The notes beneath the pieces were generated by a model that made no database searches, was not told where the DNA came from, and saw only the letters and a list, made by a program, of their open reading frames with translations. From NCBI GenBank assembly GCA_016284115.1, contig JAEEOD010000366.1, positions 1-10,363 of the forward strand: a stretch of 10,363 nucleotides of DNA, written 5' to 3'. The stretch comes from Bacteroidaceae bacterium. GTDB taxonomy: Bacteria > Bacteroidota > Bacteroidia > Bacteroidales > Bacteroidaceae. Position 1 is the first letter of the stretch; the number at the start of each line of letters is the position of its first letter. A program made the translations under genes and the position numbers. Below are positions 1-6,978 of this stretch, piece by piece.

Positions 1-48
1 AACCAGCCGCCCCACTTGGGCTACTACCTACCTGATACACAAAAATAA
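1..48 (+). CDS. C-terminal end of an unidentified host protein (partial)
   Basis: Frame 1 is open from the window edge to a TAA at 46-48 and reads NQPPHLGYYLPDTQK. The stop lies 11 bp before a strong intrinsic terminator in the same direction, which is how a real gene end looks. It lies on the far side of the putative attachment site, so it would be host chromosome rather than element. Fifteen residues are too few to name a family, and the frame could be open by chance. The terminator position is the main support. Confidence 0.42.
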   Translation, partial: NQPPHLGYYLPDTQK

Positions 49-59
49 CAGAAAGAGAA

Positions 60-93
60 AAGGTGGTCGAGAACTTCGACCACCTTCCTTTTT
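60..93 (+). terminator. Intrinsic (Rho-independent) terminator
   Basis: An 11-bp perfect stem (60-70 with 76-86, AAGGTGGTCGA / TCGACCACCTT) closes a 5-nt loop and is followed by CC and five T residues (89-93). In the plus direction it ends the gene that stops at 48. Read leftward, the hairpin is followed by TTCTCTTTCTG, so it may also work weakly for the tRNA gene that originally came in from the right. Confidence 0.87.
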
Positions 94-98
94 GCTTG

Positions 99-115
99 TC
101 GGGATGAGGCGACTC
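99..115 (-). other. tRNA-Pro 3'-end fragment, probable attachment site (att)
   Basis: Read on the minus strand this is GAGTCGCCTCATCCCGA. It has the order expected of a tRNA 3' end: the end of the T-loop (GAGT), the T-stem 3' strand (CGCCT), the acceptor 3' strand (CATCCCG) and discriminator A. From memory it matches Bacteroidales tRNA-Pro, whose acceptor begins CGGGATG. The tRNA match breaks off upstream: the T-loop should begin TTC, but the sequence reads GCATTTA. So this is a remnant, not a gene. With a tyrosine integrase gene 1.4 kb away, it is best read as the left attachment site, with the element lying to the right. The tRNA identity is recalled, not searched. Confidence 0.6.
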
Positions 116-150
116 TAAATGCGTTGATTTTGGTAAATTATCAAAAATAC

Positions 151-215
151 AAGTTTCGTAACTTGCACTGATTTTCAATAACTTACAACTTTTAATCAGC
201 AACTTCCGTAACCTT
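151..215 (+). repeat. AACTT repeats, possible integrase arm-type sites
   Basis: Five copies of AACTT or a one-base variant occur within 57 bp: TAACTT at 159-164 and 179-184, AACTT at 187-191 and 201-205, and TAACCTT at 209-215. The first is also half of an inverted pair with AAGTT at 151-155. Short repeats just inside the attachment core are typical of arm-binding sites for tyrosine integrases. The sequence is AT-rich, so chance is not excluded. Confidence 0.35.
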
Positions 216-262
216 AAATAATCTTAAATTTACGTTATCACGGGAAAAAGGCGGGAAAAATA

Positions 263-294
263 TTCGTATTCCCGTGGCTTTTTTCGTACCTTTG
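263..294 (+). promoter_or_regulatory. Candidate Bacteroidetes promoter for the nuclease-integrase operon
   Basis: A perfect -7 element TACCTTTG (287-294) follows a near-consensus -33 element TTCG (263-266) at a 20-bp spacing. The consensus is TTTG-N19-21-TAnnTTTG. Transcription would start near 300 and give a leader of about 95 nt before the ATG at 395. The -33 box has one mismatch. Confidence 0.45.
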
Positions 295-346
295 TCGTCG
301 AGTTTCAATGTGTCAATATTTAAAAGCTCGCTTTTATTATTTGGTG

Positions 347-378
347 CAAAGGTATGAAAATTATCTGAAATAAGCAAA
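347..378 (-). promoter_or_regulatory. Candidate leftward Bacteroidetes promoter
   Basis: On the minus strand TTTG (375-378) and TACCTTTG (347-354) are separated by exactly 20 bp, a perfect match to the Bacteroidetes housekeeping promoter. It points away from the nuclease gene, towards the attachment site. No convincing ORF lies downstream of its predicted start, so any product would be a non-coding or antisense RNA. Confidence 0.5.
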
Positions 379-394
379 TCATTATAACAAATAT

Positions 395-1465
395 ATGGTA
401 GAAAAAGTACTTTCGCAGGATTACAAGGCACTATACTCCGATGCATGTGCCATTATCGAAGAGGCCCGCCATCGGGCTTTTCGAGCAATAAACACATACC
501 TCACCTTAAGGAACTGGCGACTTGGCGAACGAATAGCAAGGGAGGAACTGGATGGTGCTGAAAGAGCCGAGTACGGAAAGGGTGTCATAACAAAACTCTC
601 AAAAGATCTTACCTGTACTTATGGTAAGGGATTTGACTTCAGTAGCCTTTATCAATATATTCGATTTTATAGATTGTTCCCTGAGATTTTGGACGCAGTG
701 AGTCCAAAATCCCCCAAAGTGGACGCAGTGAGTCCAAAATTGTTACCATGGACTCACTACCGTGAACTAATTCGAGTGGAAAACCCAGAAGCAAGGAAAT
801 GGTATGAACAAGAGGCCCTATGTGAAGTATGGAGCACAAGAACATTACATCGCAACATCGCCTCCCAATACTATTTCCGGCTACTACAGTCAAACGACAA
901 AGACAAAGTCTCTAATGAGATGCGCAGGTTAACTGAACCTATGCAGCAAGACAAATTCGAGTTCATAAAGAATCCTGTTGTAGTAGAGTTTCTTGGACTG
1001 CAACCCAATACTGACTTTACTGAAACAGAATTGGAAAGCAGCATCATTAGCCATCTCCAGAAGTTCATTATGGAAATGGGTAAAGGCTTTGCTTTTGTCG
1101 GAAGGCAACAGCACATACGGACAGACATGGGCGATTTCTATATCGACCTTGTATTCTACAACTATATACTGAAGAATTTCTTCTTGATTGACTTAAAGAC
1201 ATCACAGATAACCCATCAGGACGTTGGACAGATGGACATGTATGTAAGAATGTACGATAAGTTGAAAAGGACGGAAGGTGACAATCCGACCATTGGCCTG
1301 CTTCTATGTTCTGAGACAAGTGAGGATATGGCCCAGTACAGTGTGCTTCATGGCAGTGAGCAACTGTTCCAAGCCAAGTACTTGACGTATCTACCATCGA
1401 AGGAGGAACTGCGCCGTGAGATAGAACAACAGAAACAACTTTTCCTCGAACAACAGAACGACTGA
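395..1465 (+). CDS. DUF1016/YhcG-family PDDEXK nuclease
   Basis: The 356-aa product has the two-part architecture of the YhcG family. An N-terminal DUF1016_N helical domain (about residues 10-150) carries the typical run GERIAREE, RAEYGKGVITKLS and SLYQYIRFYRLFP. A C-terminal PDDEXK nuclease domain (about 190-345) has a likely active site of D251 (in YIDLVFYN), then D266 and K268 (in LIDLK), followed by HQDVGQMDMYV. Family members are thought to be DNA nucleases and often sit near restriction systems or in mobile DNA; the substrate is not known. Residues 100-115 contain a doubled DAVSPK unit in the linker. The start at 395 follows an A-rich leader. The stop lies 2 bp before the integrase ATG, so the two are almost certainly co-transcribed. 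The family call is firm; the role in this element is inferred. Confidence 0.9.
   Translation: MVEKVLSQDYKALYSDACAIIEEARHRAFRAINTYLTLRNWRLGERIAREELDGAERAEYGKGVITKLSKDLTCTYGKGFDFSSLYQYIRFYRLFPEILDAVSPKSPKVDAVSPKLLPWTHYRELIRVENPEARKWYEQEALCEVWSTRTLHRNIASQYYFRLLQSNDKDKVSNEMRRLTEPMQQDKFEFIKNPVVVEFLGLQPNTDFTETELESSIISHLQKFIMEMGKGFAFVGRQQHIRTDMGDFYIDLVFYNYILKNFFLIDLKTSQITHQDVGQMDMYVRMYDKLKRTEGDNPTIGLLLCSETSEDMAQYSVLHGSEQLFQAKYLTYLPSKEELRREIEQQKQLFLEQQND
691..740 (+). repeat. Tandem 20-bp palindromic repeat inside the nuclease gene
   Basis: GGACGCAGTGAGTCCAAAAT occurs twice exactly (691-710 and 721-740), with a 30-bp period that keeps the reading frame and encodes DAVSPK twice. The first copy is the right part of a hairpin with a 9-bp stem (686-694 with 702-710, 7-nt loop); the second keeps a 5-bp stem. 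A third segment, GGACTCACT at 750-758, is the reverse complement of 727-735. Confidence 0.85.
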
Positions 1466-1467
1466 CA

Positions 1468-2991
1468 ATGGCACAGATAGAACTCAGGATTTCGAGCAAG
1501 GTACAGAAGGTTACAGGAAGGAGTGAAATAATGATTCGCTTCTTCCAAGGTAACTCTTTTGACCTCTACGCCAAGAGCGAAGTGTATGTTAGCCCAGGGT
1601 ATTTCGAGTATTACATCAATCGCGAGAAAACAGAGAAGGCCGGGATAAAGATTCATGGCAATGCCATTACGGCCTCTGTTGATAAGGCAAAGAAGAATGG
1701 TTATTTTCTGCGTAAGAGCGGAACCATTGTTTTCAAACAGCGACTTGAAACACCTGACGTAAAGTATCACCGTAATCAGGTTGAACGTCTGGAGAGGCTA
1801 AAGAAGTACATTCTTGATCAATTTGAATCTGCAGACAAAGGAAATCTGTCAAGCGACTGGCTTAAAGAGGTGGTAGATAAGTTCAATCATCCTGAAAAAT
1901 ATAGCGTCAATCCTGAAAGTAAATCGTTCTACGATCTCGTGGAACTATATATTAGCCGCCGTCAGCTGGCTCCCTCCCACTTTAAGGACTTTTATGTCCT
2001 GTCACGGGCTATTTCCAGGTATGAGGGATTTGTAAGAGCCACAGAGCCGTCAAGAAAGGCATTCACATTTGCAATTAATACTGTTACCCGTAACGATATC
2101 GAGGAACTGGCCGACTATTTACGCCACGAGAAGGCTCTTTCAGACCAATATCCCAACATCTTTGCAAAACTGATAGAAGACTACCCGGCATCATTGAAGA
2201 AAAGGCGAAATAAGGTCGAGCCACGCGGTGAGAACACCATCATCAAGATGTTGACCAGGCTTAAGACAATATTTAAATATGCCATCGATGAAGGTTATAC
2301 CACCAATCGCCCCTTTGACGGCTTTAAGATTGGTACCGCTGTTGAGGGTACACCTATTTATATTACTATAGAGGAAAGGAACAAGATTGCGGATTGTGAC
2401 CTCGAACAAAAATGGTCAGAGATGGATGAACAGTACCGTAAGGACTGCGAGATGCCCATTAAGACCATCATCATGTGCCGTGATGTATTTGTTTTCCATT
2501 GTTTCATTGGCTGTCGTGTGGGCGATCTGATAAAGCTAACACCGCAGCACATAGAAAATGGCATCCTTGTTTATACCCCACATAAAACTAAGGACGGCAA
2601 GGAGGCCGTGCAAGCTCGTGTGCCACTCCATGCCAAGGCACTGGAATTGATAAAGAAATATGAGGGACAGGACGAGAAAGGACGATTATTTCCTTTCCTC
2701 ACTCCCCAGAAGTACAATGATGCCATCAAGATTATTTTCACGCTTGCTGGGATTACGAGGAATGTTGAGGTGCTGAATACCCTCACTAATGAGTTTGAGA
2801 TACATCCCATTAACGAAATAGCGTCAAGTCACCTTGCCAGACGTACTTTCATTGGTAATGCCTATTTTAAAGTTACCGATCCCAACCTAATAGGAAAGAT
2901 GTCTGGTCACGTAGATGGCTCCAGAGCGTTCAAGCGATACCGCAAGATTGAGGACGAGACGCTGAAGAATGTGATAGATCTTATAGGCTAA
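1468..2991 (+). CDS. Tyrosine recombinase (integrase)
   Basis: This 507-aa site-specific recombinase should catalyse integration and excision of the element at the tRNA attachment site. The catalytic set is complete: R350 (in IGCRVGDL), K373 (in TPHKTKDGK), H455 and R458 (in SSHLARRTF), H481 (in MSGHVDGS) and nucleophile Y491 (in FKRYRKI). The N-terminal part (about 1-110) fits an arm-binding domain, and about 140-290 fits a SAM-like core-binding domain. The length is within the range of Bacteroidetes integrases (about 400-510 aa). It follows the nuclease gene by 2 bp and converges on the next gene, with only 3 bp between the two stop codons and no terminator. Its rightward position 1.4 kb inside the att scar is as expected. 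Confidence 0.95.
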   Translation: MAQIELRISSKVQKVTGRSEIMIRFFQGNSFDLYAKSEVYVSPGYFEYYINREKTEKAGIKIHGNAITASVDKAKKNGYFLRKSGTIVFKQRLETPDVKYHRNQVERLERLKKYILDQFESADKGNLSSDWLKEVVDKFNHPEKYSVNPESKSFYDLVELYISRRQLAPSHFKDFYVLSRAISRYEGFVRATEPSRKAFTFAINTVTRNDIEELADYLRHEKALSDQYPNIFAKLIEDYPASLKKRRNKVEPRGENTIIKMLTRLKTIFKYAIDEGYTTNRPFDGFKIGTAVEGTPIYITIEERNKIADCDLEQKWSEMDEQYRKDCEMPIKTIIMCRDVFVFHCFIGCRVGDLIKLTPQHIENGILVYTPHKTKDGKEAVQARVPLHAKALELIKKYEGQDEKGRLFPFLTPQKYNDAIKIIFTLAGITRNVEVLNTLTNEFEIHPINEIASSHLARRTFIGNAYFKVTDPNLIGKMSGHVDGSRAFKRYRKIEDETLKNVIDLIG

Positions 2992-2994
2992 GGT

Positions 2995-3765
2995 TCAATC
3001 GTCTTCGGTTTTCTTCACTTTTGCCAACATTTCTCCCCACTTGAGAAGTGATTGTACCATCTGTCCCTTCTTTTCTTGAACAGATAATTGTTCCCTCAAC
3101 TGAGTATACCAAAGATAAAGCATCTTATCACTGGTAGATAATTTCTCAAATTGTTCTTCATCCATCGTCTCTGGGGAAAAACCTTTTTCATTTTTCCATT
3201 GTCCAAGAACTTCAAGCGAACTCCTTAAAAACTCTCGATATTGGGCATTTTCCACTGCCAACTCTTCATTCCGCTTTAGTAAGGATGCCCATCCATCAGC
3301 CTTACTTTCCTCTTGGTCATTAGTATATTGATAGAAGTCTTGAAAGAAATTATAGTTGAGGATGCGAGAGATATTCAGCAGTTTTTGAGTATCAAAAGAC
3401 TCTTTCCTTATAAGCCTGCTTACTTCGGCGGGCGTTACATTCAGTATCGTTGCAAACTGTGTCTGAGTCATCTTCAGTTCTTTTAGTCTTTCCTCTATAT
3501 GCTTGCCTATCTGAGGAGAAACTAAGGTAAATGGTTTATTTTCTTGAACATCGCCAGAGATGTCTGCAAAAAAATTATGGTTTAGCTTTTTACTAATTTC
3601 CAATAACAAGCTGGTATCCATGCTATCCCGTTTTAGCAACCGATTAACATTAGAGGTCGCCATGCTCAACTCTCTTGCCAGATGAGCTTGTGGGATATTA
3701 CTCTTTTTCAGAAAACTGATAACAAGATTACCCGCATGAAAATCCGATAGCTTAATAGTGGGCAT
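2995..3765 (-). CDS. Tandem helix-turn-helix (XRE-like) transcriptional regulator
   Basis: The 256-aa protein has two related DNA-binding units. The first spans about residues 10-67 (helix-turn-helix 25-44, AHLARELSMATSNVNRLL). The second spans about 84-142 (helix-turn-helix 100-119, QTQFATILNVTPAEVSRLI). Both end in a matching block, ISKKLNHNFF and ISRILNYNFF, 75 residues apart, so they arose by duplication. A charged, probably coiled-coil segment follows (about 155-195), then a helical tail to the acidic C-terminus. It is likely the element's repressor or switch regulator. It is divergent from the excisionase-replication operon and shares a control region with it. Regulation of the 3841 promoter is inferred from the repeated TTATC/GATAA half-sites there. 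A variant minus-strand -7 box (TAACTTTT, 3779-3786) could drive it. I do not recognise a named orthologue. Confidence 0.82.
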   Translation of the reverse strand: MPTIKLSDFHAGNLVISFLKKSNIPQAHLARELSMATSNVNRLLKRDSMDTSLLLEISKKLNHNFFADISGDVQENKPFTLVSPQIGKHIEERLKELKMTQTQFATILNVTPAEVSRLIRKESFDTQKLLNISRILNYNFFQDFYQYTNDQEESKADGWASLLKRNEELAVENAQYREFLRSSLEVLGQWKNEKGFSPETMDEEQFEKLSTSDKMLYLWYTQLREQLSVQEKKGQMVQSLLKWGEMLAKVKKTEDD

Positions 3766-3794
3766 ACCTATATTTGTTAAAAGTTACTAATATT

Positions 3795-3930
3795 GATAAC
3801 ATTTTATTATCGTTCTTGTTGATATTTTAATAAATATGATTATCTTTGCACCCAGATAACAGATCTAAATCCGAAATCACAGGTGCTGGAGTCATTATCT
3901 CTGGCTGCAAAATTACAAAAAATTGATAAT
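3795..3930 (+). promoter_or_regulatory. Divergent control region with TTATC/GATAA half-sites
   Basis: Six half-sites lie here: GATAA at 3795-3799, TTATC at 3807-3811, TTATC at 3840-3844, GATAA at 3855-3859, TTATC at 3895-3899 and GATAA at 3925-3929. They form inverted pairs. The middle pair, TTATCT-N8-AGATAA (3840-3845 and 3854-3859), straddles the -7 box of the rightward promoter. This is a plausible operator for the tandem-HTH protein encoded alongside. Confidence 0.5.
3815..3848 (+). promoter_or_regulatory. Promoter of the excisionase-replication operon
   Basis: A perfect -7 element TATCTTTG lies at 3841-3848. The upstream box is weaker: CTTG at 3815-3818, 22 bp away instead of 19-21. Transcription would start near 3855, leaving a leader of about 100 nt before the ATG at 3955. 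Confidence 0.55.
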
Positions 3931-3954
3931 ATATACAAATTAAAATACATAAAA

Positions 3955-4350
3955 ATGATGAGAACGAATGAAAATAGTCAAAACGCAACATCCAACACAG
4001 TCTGTATGGATGCTAATTTCGAGCAGCAGCTACTGGCAAACCAGTTGGTTTCCGAGGTGCACAGGACTCCTGGGCACGTGTCCTTCACATTTACCGATGT
4101 CGGTGTGTTAGCCTTTGCAAAGGCTATGCAGTTGGCCGCGATGGAAGAGCGTTTAGCAATGCAGGATTCTCCCGGTAATCTTTTCCCTGACAATGATGGC
4201 TCGCTTGTAACTAAGAAAGAAGCTATGACGGGTTTTAAGGTCAGTCATACCACACTCTGGAAGTGGCAGAAATCGGGTTATCTGGTTCCAATAAAGGTCG
4301 GTAAGCGCGTGTACTATAAGCGGTCAGACATAGAACAACTCACGAAATAG
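3955..4350 (+). CDS. Excisionase-like HTH_17 (MerR-type) DNA-binding protein
   Basis: The 131-aa product ends in an HTH_17 winged helix (about residues 83-131): LVTKKEAM, HTTLWKWQKSGYLVP, KVGKRVYYKRSDIEQL. Such domains are found in excisionases and recombination directionality factors of Bacteroidetes elements. The first 80 residues are not recognised; they contain a predicted helix (DVGVLAFAKAMQLAAMEERLAM). The frame stays open upstream to a GTG at 3883, but the ATG pair at 3955/3958 follows an A-rich leader typical of this phylum and is preferred. It is the first gene after the divergent promoter and lies 18 bp before the primase-helicase gene. It may act on excision, on transcription or on both; the sequence does not decide. 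Confidence 0.78.
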   Translation: MMRTNENSQNATSNTVCMDANFEQQLLANQLVSEVHRTPGHVSFTFTDVGVLAFAKAMQLAAMEERLAMQDSPGNLFPDNDGSLVTKKEAMTGFKVSHTTLWKWQKSGYLVPIKVGKRVYYKRSDIEQLTK

Positions 4351-4368
4351 TAGCAGGAATTAAAGAAT

Positions 4369-6969
4369 ATGTATTCGATTACAGACTTTATCAATGACGA
4401 ACTGTTACCAAAGGTACTTGATAACATGGATACAGTATTTCCTAAAAGAAAATGGACTCTCAAAGGTAAGAGATGGAGCAGTCCATTTCATACCGACGGA
4501 ACTGCGTCTCAGTCTGGTGCCCGTGAGAGGTCATATATCGTCACCGACTCAAAATACCGTTTCAGAGTTGGTGAGACGGATGACGGGCAGAGTATGGGGC
4601 TTATTGATTATGCCTTGATCTATCATGGTCATCCGGCTGGTGCGAAAGGTGATGTCCTCATGAGCACCTTGAAGGAACTTTGTTCCAAAGTGAATTTGGA
4701 GCTGCCATCATTGGACAGCGAGGAATACGAGAAGTTTAAGGCTCATCAGGAGCGTGTAGAACGGCTTTACGGGCTGATGGTTAAGTCACTTTTCGAAGAG
4801 GAAGGCAAAGAGGTTCTTACCTATCTTACCGATGTCAGAGGTTACTCTGTCGAGTTGATAAAGAAAATGGGGCTTGGTTTCATCTCCCAGGCTATGGCTG
4901 ACACTATTAATAAGGAGAAACTACCTTTATCCTATAATCCTTCGGCGGTAGCCGGTATAGAGAAGGGTGTTAAGAATAGTATTCCCTATGGTGTCGGACG
5001 TACCCATCAGTTGGTAGTCCCCTTTATTTCTAACGGTCATATCAGAGGCTTTAAGTTCCGACTTGTTAAGCCTCACAACAACAAGGATGGTAAACCTTTA
5101 GATAAGTATTACAACAACTTTGGACTACCAAAGGCGATGTACCTCTTTGGCTTCAAGGGCTTTCATCTTAGTGGCGACAAGGTGAAAGACTTGGATATGA
5201 CCATCGTGGAAGGAGAATTGGATGCGCTGCATGCACAGGCTTTGGGCCTGGAGAATGTAGTGGCCGCTGCTGGAGGCTCCTTCAACGAGAAGGTCATAGA
5301 TGAAGCCAAGAAAAAGGGAGTGGTAAGGGTGACTTTGTTGTATGACACCGAAGATAGTGAGGAAAAACAGGAATCCACTTATGGTAAAGTCGAGAAAGGC
5401 ATAGAGAAGATCCGTGGTGCCGGTCTTACTGCGTTCTTTGCTGCCCTACCCTCTGAGGAAGGTAAGAAGATGGATGTTGACGAATATCTGAAGACTCATT
5501 CCATTGATGATCTGAGGAACATCATCAATGATGCCATTCCAGCATCATATTACCTGTTTGAACGTCGCCTGATGTCGGCTATGGAAAGACAGGAGTCGGA
5601 CGGCAAGCTGACATCAAAGAACCTTGACGAGTTCAAGAGACAGTCAATCCAGATAGCCAACTCCGTATATACTACGCCCTTGGAGCGTGAGATGATATTT
5701 AGAAAATTCTCCGAAGTGACCGATGAACAAATCAGCAAGGAGGTGATAAAGGAAGAGGCAAACATCATTGACTCTGCCACTCGCGAGAAAAACAATCAGC
5801 TCCTTTGTGTGAACAAAGTTCAGAACTTGCTTGACACTGTCAAGCGCGTAGGCTATAAGCTGGCAATAGATGATATCGACACTCTTGGCGCTGAAGTCAG
5901 GAAGTCCATGAGAGTCAACAACCTTGTGGATTACCTTGAAGACGACACTGACGAGATATTTGAAAGTTATAAGCAGGACTTGAAAGTTGTCAGTACGGAT
6001 CTGGAGTTGTTTGACAACTTCGGCGGGAAATTTCGGTTTGTAATGCCGCCTGGTATTACAACTATAGCTGCGCATACTGGTCATGGCAAAAGTAAGGTGA
6101 TGCAGCATTTCGCCATCAATGAAGCATTAAAGAATGATGACGGATGCGTAGTTTACATTCCGTATGAGGAAAGTAAGAAACAGGTCATAGCCAACATGAT
6201 GAATGTGTATGCCGATGTGGAGCTGACGAAGAAGACAGCGCGACACGGCAATATGCAGACCATCCTTGAATACCTACATAACAACAGTACCAAGTTCATG
6301 AAGGTCGATGCTATCGTTCCCTTCCAGCGTAAGGTAGCAGAGTTCAAAGAGCTGCTTCACCGGCGCAGGATAAAGATAATAAAGCCTGAAACTCCTTACA
6401 TTAGCGAGCTTAAGACTATTCTCAATTCTATCATGGCACAACGTGAGATAAAAATCAAGTGTGTCTTTATTGATTATATTCAGGAATTGTATATTGAGAA
6501 TACGAAAGCTCAGCGTGCTGACGAACTAAAGGAAGTCATGGTAGAACTTGACATGTTCTCACAGCGTAATAACATTCCTGTTATCGTGGCAGCACAGTTA
6601 AAGCGTGAGACCGCTGATACACCTCTGATGCTTACGAACCAATGTATTGCCGACTCCAGCTGGATTGAGCGCAAGTCAAGTGAGATTATTATTATTTGGA
6701 GTAACAAGGAAAAGTGTAAGAATGACCCCAAAGGTCAGCTTACCAAAAAGGCCAATGAAGAAATACCTGGATTGGATCTCGGTACTGGAGGAAAGATTTT
6801 CTTCATCCAGACTAAATCCCGCTTCAATCCTGTCGGTACTACCGCAATACTTCCCATAAACGGTAACACGGGAGAAATTAAAGGAAACTATGTCGCGGAA
6901 GATTCACAGCAAGAATTTGAATTTGAGAATGATGTGGTAGAAGATAAAAAAGAATATAGACCATTTTAA
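4369..6969 (+). CDS. TOPRIM primase / DnaB-like replicative helicase fusion
   Basis: The 866-aa protein resembles T7 gp4-type primase-helicases. Residues about 38-90 align in pattern with a CHC2 primase zinc finger (WSSPFHTDGTAS, then YRFRVGETDDGQSMGLIDYAL) but contain no cysteine. A TOPRIM domain follows (about 275-385): E281 in VEGELDAL, D326 in LLYDTED, and KKMDVDEYL at 366-374. A helical linker (about 390-540) leads to a RecA/DnaB-like ATPase (about 545-830). This has Walker A AHTGHGKS (568-575, K574), Walker B VFIDY (D702) and VIVAAQLKRE with Q743. It should prime and unwind DNA at the element's origin; actual primer synthesis is uncertain without the zinc finger. The gene sits in an operon 18 bp after the excisionase-like gene and 9 bp before the initiator gene. 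Confidence 0.9.
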   Translation: MYSITDFINDELLPKVLDNMDTVFPKRKWTLKGKRWSSPFHTDGTASQSGARERSYIVTDSKYRFRVGETDDGQSMGLIDYALIYHGHPAGAKGDVLMSTLKELCSKVNLELPSLDSEEYEKFKAHQERVERLYGLMVKSLFEEEGKEVLTYLTDVRGYSVELIKKMGLGFISQAMADTINKEKLPLSYNPSAVAGIEKGVKNSIPYGVGRTHQLVVPFISNGHIRGFKFRLVKPHNNKDGKPLDKYYNNFGLPKAMYLFGFKGFHLSGDKVKDLDMTIVEGELDALHAQALGLENVVAAAGGSFNEKVIDEAKKKGVVRVTLLYDTEDSEEKQESTYGKVEKGIEKIRGAGLTAFFAALPSEEGKKMDVDEYLKTHSIDDLRNIINDAIPASYYLFERRLMSAMERQESDGKLTSKNLDEFKRQSIQIANSVYTTPLEREMIFRKFSEVTDEQISKEVIKEEANIIDSATREKNNQLLCVNKVQNLLDTVKRVGYKLAIDDIDTLGAEVRKSMRVNNLVDYLEDDTDEIFESYKQDLKVVSTDLELFDNFGGKFRFVMPPGITTIAAHTGHGKSKVMQHFAINEALKNDDGCVVYIPYEESKKQVIANMMNVYADVELTKKTARHGNMQTILEYLHNNSTKFMKVDAIVPFQRKVAEFKELLHRRRIKIIKPETPYISELKTILNSIMAQREIKIKCVFIDYIQELYIENTKAQRADELKEVMVELDMFSQRNNIPVIVAAQLKRETADTPLMLTNQCIADSSWIERKSSEIIIIWSNKEKCKNDPKGQLTKKANEEIPGLDLGTGGKIFFIQTKSRFNPVGTTAILPINGNTGEIKGNYVAEDSQQEFEFENDVVEDKKEYRPF

Positions 6970-6978
6970 GAAATAGTC

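Noticed and set aside
239..284. Terminator-like hairpin CACGGGA / TCCCGTG followed by six T residues
   Set aside because: The loop is 24 nt and the stem only 7 bp; no gene lies upstream to be terminated, and the candidate plus-strand promoter overlaps it.
192..446. 84-codon minus-strand frame at the left end
   Set aside because: Its start lies inside the nuclease gene and upstream of the leftward promoter's predicted start; composition is not protein-like.
3883..3954. GTG start extending the excisionase-like gene by 24 codons
   Set aside because: It runs through the leader and half-sites; the ATG at 3955/3958 has the expected A-rich leader.
5644..6108. 154-codon minus-strand frame inside the primase-helicase gene
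   Set aside because: It is an antisense frame within a gene with clear catalytic motifs.
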